Assembly (NCBI RefSeq): GCF_011297335.1
Contig: NZ_JAAOTJ010000001.1
Coordinates: 1,302,001 to 1,366,000, forward strand
Length of the DNA: 64,000 nucleotides
Direction: 5' to 3'
DNA from: Catellatospora methionotrophica
GTDB lineage: Bacteria > Actinomycetota > Actinomycetes > Mycobacteriales > Micromonosporaceae
The translations under genes and the position numbers were made by a program. Shown piece after piece: positions 58,198 to 64,000 of this stretch. Every line of letters starts with the position of its first letter. The first letter of the stretch is position 1. A model generated the notes under the pieces. That model made no database searches. It saw nothing but the letters and a program-made list of their open reading frames with translations, and was not told the origin of the DNA.

Positions 58198-59808
58198 TCA
58201 GGTCACCGGGATGTCGCGGCGGCGGAGGGCGGTCAGGCCGAGCGCGGTCAGGGCGGCGGCGATGGCGGTCAGGATGATGAGCGGGGTCAGCGGTACGGCA
58301 GCAGGGCCCGGCAGGTGCGGGATGTGGCTGAACGGGGACAGGTCCAGTACGGACTGGCCGAGGTTCAGGGCCGCGCCGACCTGGCCGAGCAGCACGCAGG
58401 CCGCCAGCGCCGCCCAGCCGACGGCGGGCGACAGCCGCGGCAGCAGCCCGTACGCGGCCACGGTCAGGCCGGTCAGCACCCATACCGCGGGCATCTGCAC
58501 CAGCGCCGCGCCGACGACGCGGACCACCTGCCGGCCGACCTCGCCGGTGCTGGCTCCGTACACCAGTCCCGCGAACAGGCCGGTGACCGCCATGACCACG
58601 GTCGGGCCGAGCAGCGCGAACACCAGGTGCCCGGCCGCCCAGCGCAGCCGGCCGACCCCGGCGGCCAGCACCGGTTCGCTGCGCAGCGCCGCCTCCTCGG
58701 TGCGCATCCGCAGCGCCGCCGAGACGGCGTACGCCGCGACCGCGATCGCGCCGATGCCGAGCGAGCCGCCGATGAAGATGTCGGAGGCCACGGACTTGCC
58801 ACCGAGCCGTTCCATGATCTCGGTGAGCTGCCCGTTGCCTTCCAGCAGGCTGCTCGCGGTCTTGGCGACGCCGCCGAACAGGACGCCGCCGATGACGCCG
58901 AGCCCGATCGTCCAGCCGATCAGCGAACCGCGGTGCAGCCGCCAGGCCAGCCCCAACGGGCTGCGCAGCGTGGCGGAAGCCTGGGCCGGGCCGAGCCGAG
59001 GCGGCAGCAGGCCCGCGCCGACGTCCCGGGCGGCCGACAGCCGCAGCGCCACCAGCACCAGGGCCAGGGCGACGGCCGTGGTCAGCGCGAACAGCCACCA
59101 CCGGTCGCCGGTGTAGGCGTGCACCTGGTAGACCCAGCTCAGCGGGGTCGACCAGCTCAGCCAGGACAGGCCGCCACCGGCGACGTCGCCGGTGCCGCGT
59201 AGCAGGAAGTCGAGGCCGAGCAGCGCCCCGGCGATGCCCCGGGCCGCGCCCGCGCCGGTGGTGAGCTGCGCGGCGAGCGCGCCGATGGCGGCGTACAGGA
59301 TGCCCGCGAACGCCCAGGCCAGGCCCATCGCGAACGCGCCCGGGGCGGGGGTCTGCTGGCTGATCATGCCCAGCGCGACCAGCACACCGACCACCAGGCT
59401 CGCGCCGGAGACCGTGAGCACGGCGGCGGCGAGCGCCGCGTGGCGGCCGACGACCGTGGAGCCGAGCAGTTCGCGGCGTCCGGCCTCCTCCTCGACCCGG
59501 GTGTGCCGGATGACGACGAGCAGGGCGATCAGTCCCATGATCACGATGCCGGTGGCGGAACGCCAGAAGATCAGCGCGCCGAGGCTCGGCTCGGCGGGCT
59601 TCGGGCCGTAGAACAGCACCAGCAGCGGACTGCTGGCCAGTGAGTCGATGTAGCCCTGCCGACCGGCGTCGGTCGGGTAGAGGCTCGCCGTGCCGGAGGC
59701 CAGGCCGACCGGCAGCAGGGCCATGCACAGCATCCAGATCGGCATCAGCACCCGGTCGCGGCGCAGGATCAGCCGGATCAGCGTGCCCGTACCGGTGAGG
59801 GAGGTCAT
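58198..59808 (-). CDS. ABC exporter permease (polyketide-antibiotic/tetronasin type)
   Basis: The 536-residue protein has about twelve hydrophobic helices and no ATP-binding motif. Short soluble loops carry family-like blocks: [37 protein letters not shown] near residue 80-115 and [25 protein letters not shown] near residue 365. The [15 protein letters not shown] loop is a hallmark of TetronasinABC-like permeases that export antibiotics or lipids. It overlaps the ATPase gene by four bases (59805-59808) and is cotranscribed with it. Its control is by the divergent GbsR/MarR regulator. Confidence 0.85.
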   Translation of the reverse strand: MTSLTGTGTLIRLILRRDRVLMPIWMLCMALLPVGLASGTASLYPTDAGRQGYIDSLASSPLLVLFYGPKPAEPSLGALIFWRSATGIVIMGLIALLVVIRHTRVEEEAGRRELLGSTVVGRHAALAAAVLTVSGASLVVGVLVALGMISQQTPAPGAFAMGLAWAFAGILYAAIGALAAQLTTGAGAARGIAGALLGLDFLLRGTGDVAGGGLSWLSWSTPLSWVYQVHAYTGDRWWLFALTTAVALALVLVALRLSAARDVGAGLLPPRLGPAQASATLRSPLGLAWRLHRGSLIGWTIGLGVIGGVLFGGVAKTASSLLEGNGQLTEIMERLGGKSVASDIFIGGSLGIGAIAVAAYAVSAALRMRTEEAALRSEPVLAAGVGRLRWAAGHLVFALLGPTVVMAVTGLFAGLVYGASTGEVGRQVVRVVGAALVQMPAVWVLTGLTVAAYGLLPRLSPAVGWAALAACVLLGQVGAALNLGQSVLDLSPFSHIPHLPGPAAVPLTPLIILTAIAAALTALGLTALRRRDIPVT

Positions 59809-60698
59809 CGCACCGGCTCCGTCTCGTAGTGGCGCAGGAACAGCTCCTCCAGCGTCGGCGGCTGGCTGACCAGGCTGCGTACGCCATGGGTGGTGAGCTG
59901 GCGCAGCACCGCGTCGAGCTCGGCCTGGTCGACCTGGAAGCGCACGGTGGCCCCGTCGGTCTTCAGGTCGTGCACGCCTGCCAGCTGGGCCAGGCCGTTC
60001 GGCGGGGTGGCCAGCTCGGCGGTGATGTGGGTGCGGGTCAGGTGGCGCAGCTCGGCCAGGGTGCCGGTCTCGACGGTGCGGCCGAGCCGGATGATGCTCA
60101 CCCGGTCGCAGAGCGCCTCGACCTCGGACAGGATGTGGCTGGACAGCAGCACGGTGCGGCCGTTGCGGGTCTCCTCGGCGACGACCTGGCGGAAGACCTC
60201 CTCCATCAACGGGTCCAGGCCGGAGGTCGGCTCGTCGAGCAGCAGCAGTTCGACGTCGGAGGCGAGCGCGGCGATGAGCCCGACCTTCTGCCGGTTGCCC
60301 TTGGAGTAGGCGCGGCCCTTCTTCCTCGGGTCGAGGTCGAAGCGCTCCAGCAGGTCCTTGCGCTTGCTCGCGTTGAGGCCGCCGCGCAGCCGGCCGAGCA
60401 GGTCGATGACCTCGCCGCCGGAGAGGTTGGGCCAGAGGGTGACGTCGCCGGGCACGTATGCCAGGCGGCGGTGCAGCGCGACCGCGTCGCGCCAGGGGTC
60501 GCCGCCGAGCAGCGTGGCGGTGCCTCCGTCGGCCCGCAGCAGGCCGAGCAGGATGCGGATCGTGGTGGTCTTGCCGGCGCCGTTCGGGCCGAGGAAGCCG
60601 TGCACCTCGCCGCGGGCGACCGTCAGATCCAGGCCGTCGAGGGCCTTGGCCTGGCCGAAACTCTTGGTCAGGCCGACCACTGAAATGGCGTTGTCCAT
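59805..60698 (-). CDS. ABC exporter ATPase
   Basis: The 297-residue ATPase has Walker [12 protein letters not shown] at residues about 38-48. The signature is [15 protein letters not shown], an unusual variant of LSGGQ seen in drug-efflux ATPases of this type. Walker B is [13 protein letters not shown], and switch His is in [15 protein letters not shown]. The carboxy-terminal 80 residues are a small regulatory-like domain. It pairs with the downstream permease as a two-component exporter. ATG 60698 lies next to the palindromic operator at 60718-60735, so it is directly repressible by the divergent regulator. Confidence 0.93.
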   Translation of the reverse strand: MDNAISVVGLTKSFGQAKALDGLDLTVARGEVHGFLGPNGAGKTTTIRILLGLLRADGGTATLLGGDPWRDAVALHRRLAYVPGDVTLWPNLSGGEVIDLLGRLRGGLNASKRKDLLERFDLDPRKKGRAYSKGNRQKVGLIAALASDVELLLLDEPTSGLDPLMEEVFRQVVAEETRNGRTVLLSSHILSEVEALCDRVSIIRLGRTVETGTLAELRHLTRTHITAELATPPNGLAQLAGVHDLKTDGATVRFQVDQAELDAVLRQLTTHGVRSLVSQPPTLEELFLRHYETEPVR

Positions 60699-60717
60699 GT
60701 TTTGGACGCTACACTCA

Positions 60718-60735
60718 TTTCACAAGTTTGTGAAA
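60718..60735. promoter_or_regulatory. Perfect palindrome TTTCACAA-GT-TTGTGAAA (GbsR/MarR operator)
   Basis: This 18-base perfect dyad lies between the divergent ABC ATPase start (60698) and the regulator start (60779), overlapping likely promoter elements for both. It is the expected target of the adjacent GbsR/MarR-type regulator. Confidence 0.75.
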
Positions 60736-60778
60736 GTACGAAAGCTATTCTCTTGACGAAATCTTGACGGAGGTCACG

Positions 60779-61282
60779 GTGGCATACTCCCCGCCGCAGC
60801 GCGACGAGCAGGCGATGCGCAGCTTCGTCGAGAACATGGCCAGGCTGCTGGCCGACTGGGGCTTCCCGCGGATGGCCGGACGCGTGGTCTTCACCCTCAT
60901 GGCCGCCGACGAACAGGCCCTGACCGCCGCCGAGCTGGCCGAACGCCTCGGCGTCAGCCCGGCTGGCATCTCCGGGGCGATCCGCTACCTGGTCCACCTG
61001 AACATGGTCGCCCGGGAGCCGGTGCCCGGCTCGCGCCGCGACCGCTACCGCATGGTCGACGACTCCTGGTACGAGGTGACCGTCGCCAAGATGAGCCTGC
61101 TCAAGACCATCAGCGACGCCGCCGACCAGGGCGTCGCCGCAGCGGGCGGGGAGAACACCCCCGCCGGGGCCAAACTAGCCGGAATGCGCGACTTCTACGC
61201 CTGGGTCCAGGACAACATGCCCGCCCTGCTCGCCCAGTGGGCCGCCCACAAATCTCGCCTCCACCACCCCCCACCCGCCTGA
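60779..61282 (+). CDS. GbsR/MarR family transcriptional regulator
   Basis: The 167-residue regulator starts at GTG 60779, with GGAGG five bases upstream; an in-frame TTG lies at 60764. Residues about 12-90 form a winged helix (SFVENMARLLADWGFPRMAGRVVFTLMAADE, recognition helix GVSPAGISGAIRYLVHL, wing SRRDRYRMVD). This matches the GbsR-like branch that often controls antibiotic efflux or osmotic genes. It has a helical carboxy-terminal extension (KMSLLKTISDAADQG to RDFYAWVQDNMPALLAQW). It is divergent from the ABC exporter with a perfect palindrome between. Its ligand is unknown. Confidence 0.88.
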   Translation: MAYSPPQRDEQAMRSFVENMARLLADWGFPRMAGRVVFTLMAADEQALTAAELAERLGVSPAGISGAIRYLVHLNMVAREPVPGSRRDRYRMVDDSWYEVTVAKMSLLKTISDAADQGVAAAGGENTPAGAKLAGMRDFYAWVQDNMPALLAQWAAHKSRLHHPPPA

Positions 61283-61293
61283 CGGCACCCGCA

Positions 61294-61362
61294 CCCTAGC
61301 CCCAGCCCCAGCCCCAGCCCCAGCCCCAGCCCTAGCCCTAGCCCTAGCCCCAGCCCCAGCCC
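61294..61362. repeat. Hexanucleotide tandem repeat (CCC[C/T]AG)11
   Basis: Eleven 6-bp units run head to tail: one CCCTAG, five CCCCAG, three CCCTAG and two CCCCAG, plus a trailing CCC. It starts 12 bp after the regulator stop. The units differ only at the fourth base. Confidence 0.9.
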
Positions 61363-61365
61363 GAT

Positions 61366-61426
61366 GATCGCCGTTTGCGGTCAGAACCTGCGGTCCAACC
61401 CGAGTTTCTGACCCGAAACAGCGATC
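61366..61426. repeat. Dispersed palindrome family A, copy 3
   Basis: The arms 61366-61386 and 61406-61426 match at 18 of 21 positions. It follows the hexamer array and lies upstream of the minisatellite, in tandem orientation between the regulator and methyltransferase genes. Confidence 0.85.
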
Positions 61427-61486
61427 TTGCAACCTGGTCGGCGACCGGAACGAGGCAGGGCGCGCGAGCGCCGCCCGGCGCGGCCC

Positions 61487-61584
61487 GGCAGGCTCGCCGA
61501 CTCACCTGGCAGGCTGGCCGGCGGGCCTGGCAGGCTGGCCGGCGGGCCTGGCAGGCTGGCCGGCGGGCCTGGCAGGCTGGCGGG
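61487..61584. repeat. 21-bp minisatellite upstream of the methyltransferase
   Basis: One diverged unit (61487-61507) is followed by three identical units of GGCAGGCTGGCCGGCGGGCC plus T (61508-61528, 61529-61549, 61550-61570) and a partial fifth. In the plus frame the units encode GRLAGGP repeats, in frame with the methyltransferase, but the likely start lies downstream at 61607, so the array is probably leader or intergenic DNA. Confidence 0.85.
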
Positions 61585-61606
61585 ACGGATCGAGGTAGGG
61601 GTGGAG

Positions 61607-62209
61607 ATGGCGCGGCAGACCAGGTGGGTGACCGGGACGGCGGGCGGCCACGCCCAGCGGATGGCCGACCGGTTCCGGCAGATGGCGGCCGAAGGCCACG
61701 ATCTCGCCGGCGAGGCGCGGACCCTCGACGCGATCATCGCGCGCGGGTCGACGGTGCTCGACGCGGGCTGTGGCAGCGGCCGGGTCGGCGCGGCGCTGGT
61801 CGAGCGCGGCCACACCGTGCTCGGCGTCGACGCCGACGCAACCCTGATCGAGGCGGCCCGCCAGGACTATCCGGACATCGAGTGGGTCGTCGGCGACCTG
61901 ACCGAACTGGATCTGCGCGCGGACGGCGAGCCACGGCTGTTCGACGCCGCGATCCTGGCCGGCAACGTGATGCTGTACCTCGCACCGGACACCGAGGCCG
62001 AGGTGCTGCGCCAGGTCGCCGCCCACGTGCGGCCCGACGGTCCGGTGGTGGTCGGCTTCGGCACCGGACGCGGCTACGACCCGGCCGACTTCGACGCCCA
62101 CGCCGCCGAGGCCGGGCTGCTCGTCGAGCACCGCTTCGCGACGTGGGACCTGCGGCCATGGCACCCGGACGCCGACTTCGCGGTCACCATCCTGCGCCGC
62201 CCGGCCTGA
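61607..62209 (+). CDS. Class I SAM-dependent methyltransferase
   Basis: The 200-residue protein starts at ATG 61607 with a GGGG/GGAG-type site. SAM motif I is VLDAGCGSGRVG (residues 50-61). The acidic ribose site is LGVDADATLIEAARQ, and motif II-like VVGDLTELDLR and FDAAILAGNVMLYLAPDTEAEVLRQVAAHVRPDG follow. GFGTGRGYDPADFDAHAAEAG is the carboxy-terminal lid. It is a small-molecule methyltransferase of undefined substrate. An in-frame extension upstream would read through the 21-bp repeats, but its residues are low-complexity and lack a ribosome site. It is convergent with kdpD. Confidence 0.87.
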   Translation: MARQTRWVTGTAGGHAQRMADRFRQMAAEGHDLAGEARTLDAIIARGSTVLDAGCGSGRVGAALVERGHTVLGVDADATLIEAARQDYPDIEWVVGDLTELDLRADGEPRLFDAAILAGNVMLYLAPDTEAEVLRQVAAHVRPDGPVVVGFGTGRGYDPADFDAHAAEAGLLVEHRFATWDLRPWHPDADFAVTILRRPA

Positions 62210-62228
62210 CCCCGCCGCCGACGGTTCG

Positions 62229-62291
62229 AGATCGCTGTTTCGGGTCAGAACCTGGGTTCTGACCGCAGCTTCCGACCCGAAACAGCGATCT
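62229..62291. repeat. Dispersed palindrome family A, copy 4
   Basis: The arms 62230-62250 (GATCGCTGTTTCGGGTCAGA plus A) and 62270-62290 match at 20 of 21 positions, with an outer A/T pair. It lies between the convergent methyltransferase and kdpD genes. Confidence 0.88.
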
Positions 62292-62369
62292 TCGCCCGCC
62301 GCGCAAGGTCAAACCGGCGGACGCGCCCGGTTTGCGGGCGGCGGGCGTTCGGCTCGCGTCGCGTCAGGG

Positions 62370-64000
62370 CTATTCGGGGACCTCGCCGTCGGTTTGCGGA
62401 GCCGGGTCAGGACGGTGGAGCCCTTCGGTGAAGGCTCGGTCGGCGGCTGCCGCCTCTGCCGCGGTCAGGCCCGCCGGTGGCGGCACGGCGGGGAGGTTGA
62501 GCACCATGGTCAGGCCGCCGCCGGGTGTCGTCTCGGGTAGCAGGGTGCCGCCCATCGCCTCGACCAGGCCGCGGGACAGGGCCAGCCCCAGCCCGACGCC
62601 GGTGTCGTTGTCGCGGTCGCCGAGCCGCTGGAACGGCAGGAACACCTGGTCGCGCTGCTCTTCCGGGATACCCGGTCCGTGGTCGACGACGCGCAGTTCG
62701 ACCACGTCGCCGTGCTCGCTCGCGGTGACCAGCGGCGGGCGGTCCGGCGGGCTGAACCGCAGCGCGTTGCTGACGACGTTGACCAGCACCCGCTGGAGCA
62801 GGCCCGGATCGGCGCGTACCGCCGACAGGTCGTCCGGGATGCGCACCCGGACCTCGCGGCCGGGCGCGCCGAGCTCGTCGAGCGCCGTCGGCACCGCCTC
62901 GTCCAGCCACATGTCGACCGCGGCGACGCCCAATGCCCCCGCCTGCAGGCGGCTCATGTCCAGCAGGTTCGCGACCAGCCGGGACAGCCGGTCCAGCGAC
63001 TCGGCGGCGGTGGCCAGCAGCTCACGCCGGTCCTCGTCGCTGAACGCCACGTCCTCGCTGCGCAGGCCCTCCACCGCGGCGGCGGCCGAGGCCAGCGGCG
63101 TACGCAGATCGTGGCTGACGGCGGCGAGCAGCGCCGTACGCATGCGGTCGGCCTCGGCCAGCGGCTTGGCCCGCGCGGCTTCCACGGTCAGCCGCTGCTG
63201 GCGCAGCGCGAGCGCGGCCTGGGCCGCGAACGCCTCGATGACGCGCCGGTCGGCGGCCGCCGGGGCGGGACCGCGCAGTACCAGCGTGACCTGGTCGTCC
63301 ACGGCCACCACGGTGTCGCCCTGCGACGGGCTGAAGCAGGGCTGGCCGCCGACGGTCGCGGCGACCAGCCACGCGCCGGGGTCGCCCTGGCAGTCGGGGC
63401 CGGGTGGGTCGTCGCCCCGGCGTTCCAGCACCGTGACCGAGTCGAGCTGGAACGTCTCCCGCAGGTTCTCCAGCAGCGCCTGCAACGGGCTCGTGCCGCG
63501 CAGCACGCTGCCCGCGACGGTGGCCAGGGTGCTCGCGTCGGCCGAGGCGCGGGCGGCCTCGCGGGTACGCCGGGCGGCCAGGTCCACCACCGCGCTGACC
63601 GCGACGCCGACCAGGATGAACACGGCCAGCGCGAGCACGTTCTCGCGCTCGGCGATGGTGAAGTTGCGCAGCGGTGGGGTGAAGAAGTAGTTCAGCAGCA
63701 CCGAACCCGCGACCGCGGCCAGCAGCGCGGGCCACAGCCCGCCGACCAGAGCCACTACGACGACCATGGCCAGGAACAGCAGGATGTCGCTGGCCAGCGA
63801 CAGTTCCGCGCCCAGGGTCTGCAGCACGACCGTCAGCAGCGGCAGGCCGAGCACGGCGAGTGCGAAGCCGCTCAGCCGGCGCGCCGGGGACAGGGCCGAG
63901 GCGCCGCCGCCGAGCAGCGGCCGCTGTCCGCGTCCGATCCGTTCGTGCGGGACCAGGTGTACGTCGATCGCGCCGGACAGGGCCGTGGTGGTCACCCCGA
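62370..64000 (-). CDS. kdpD: KdpD-type sensor histidine kinase, carboxy-terminal part (cut at window edge)
   Basis: At least 543 residues are present; the frame stays open to the right border, so the amino-terminal KdpD and USP-like domains lie outside. The visible part begins at the end of a universal-stress-type segment (TTTALSGAIDVHLVPHE) and continues with the DUF4118 four-helix membrane domain (VVLQTLGAELSLASDILLFLAMVVVVALVGGLWPA). A GAF-like part and a HisKA domain with the phospho-accepting His in VSHDLRTPLAS follow. The HATPase has N (LVNVVSNALRFSP), G1 (VVDHGPGIPEEQ) and G2 (DTGVGLGLALS) boxes. KdpD senses potassium limitation and turgor and phosphorylates KdpE to induce the KdpFABC pump. 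A downstream kdpE does not follow in this window. Confidence 0.93.
   Translation of the reverse strand, partial: GVTTTALSGAIDVHLVPHERIGRGQRPLLGGGASALSPARRLSGFALAVLGLPLLTVVLQTLGAELSLASDILLFLAMVVVVALVGGLWPALLAAVAGSVLLNYFFTPPLRNFTIAERENVLALAVFILVGVAVSAVVDLAARRTREAARASADASTLATVAGSVLRGTSPLQALLENLRETFQLDSVTVLERRGDDPPGPDCQGDPGAWLVAATVGGQPCFSPSQGDTVVAVDDQVTLVLRGPAPAAADRRVIEAFAAQAALALRQQRLTVEAARAKPLAEADRMRTALLAAVSHDLRTPLASAAAAVEGLRSEDVAFSDEDRRELLATAAESLDRLSRLVANLLDMSRLQAGALGVAAVDMWLDEAVPTALDELGAPGREVRVRIPDDLSAVRADPGLLQRVLVNVVSNALRFSPPDRPPLVTASEHGDVVELRVVDHGPGIPEEQRDQVFLPFQRLGDRDNDTGVGLGLALSRGLVEAMGGTLLPETTPGGGLTMVLNLPAVPPPAGLTAAEAAAADRAFTEGLHRPDPAPQTDGEVPE

Noticed and set aside
61294-61362. Telomere or chromosome end
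   Set aside because: The array is internal and flanked by ordinary genes; the unit CCC[C/T]AG is not the TTAGGG-type repeat and bacterial linear ends are not of this form.
61487-61584. CRISPR-like array from the 21-bp units
   Set aside because: Units are contiguous with no spacers, and no cas genes are present.

Overview
This 64 kb window is very GC-rich, gene-dense chromosomal DNA of an actinobacterium, most likely a member of the Micromonosporaceae (Catellatospora, Actinoplanes or Micromonospora type). The evidence is strong third-position GC bias with long antisense shadow frames, many GTG starts with GGAGG-type ribosome sites, two mycothiol-type TIGR03086 proteins, a TCGAAC-type LexA half-site upstream of dinB, large secreted multi-domain carbohydrate-active enzymes and a carboxy-terminal KdpD half. 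I see no rRNA, tRNA, CRISPR array, insertion sequence or prophage. The genus is an inference.

Left part (1-21,000): two secreted proteins (choice-of-anchor B type; His-rich metal-binding-like); an Acg-type nitroreductase; a metal-efflux pair (CDF exporter plus CmtR-like Cd/Pb sensor with all three diagnostic cysteines), divergent from a stand-alone SIR2-fold protein that is a candidate NAD-cleaving defence effector; an acetoacetate-decarboxylase-like protein and a hemerythrin; a class IV aminotransferase convergent with a sulfotransferase-like protein; a cysteine-rich DUF11-type exoprotein; GNAT, ketoglutarate-semialdehyde-dehydrogenase-like, NTF2-like and methyltransferase genes; a secreted S1 protease; and an AI-2E family permease.

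Middle part (21,000-44,200): a 1,186-residue secreted ThuA/GSDH/PKD/CBM/ricin protein lies divergent to a ribose-type ABC importer operon ending in a D-tagatose/L-ribulose 3-epimerase-type enzyme. Accessory genes follow: a WYL regulator with a divergent target, VOC and metallo-hydrolase genes, dinB, HAD, TIGR03086, two serine beta-lactamase-like hydrolases, an ATP-grasp gene broken by one missing base, a CWB2-like lipoprotein, and an XRE-TPR regulator translationally coupled to a nucleoside-deoxyribosyltransferase-like gene.

Right part (44,300-64,000): an L-arabinofuranoside utilisation locus (GH127, binding lipoprotein, two permeases, secreted CBM32 glycosidase) runs divergent from a LacI regulator, with several palindromic operators between them. 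Then come zinc-ribbon and NUDIX genes, a divergent AraC/TIGR03086 pair, an SRPBCC-DUF4166 operon behind two perfect TetR-type operators, a GbsR/MarR-controlled ABC exporter, a methyltransferase behind a 21-bp minisatellite, and kdpD running off the right edge.

A striking non-coding theme is a set of long hairpins at gene ends, including a four-copy dispersed palindrome family (consensus arm GATCGCYGTTTCGGGTCAGAA, degenerate) and a two-copy GGAAGGGCACCTTCC hairpin family.
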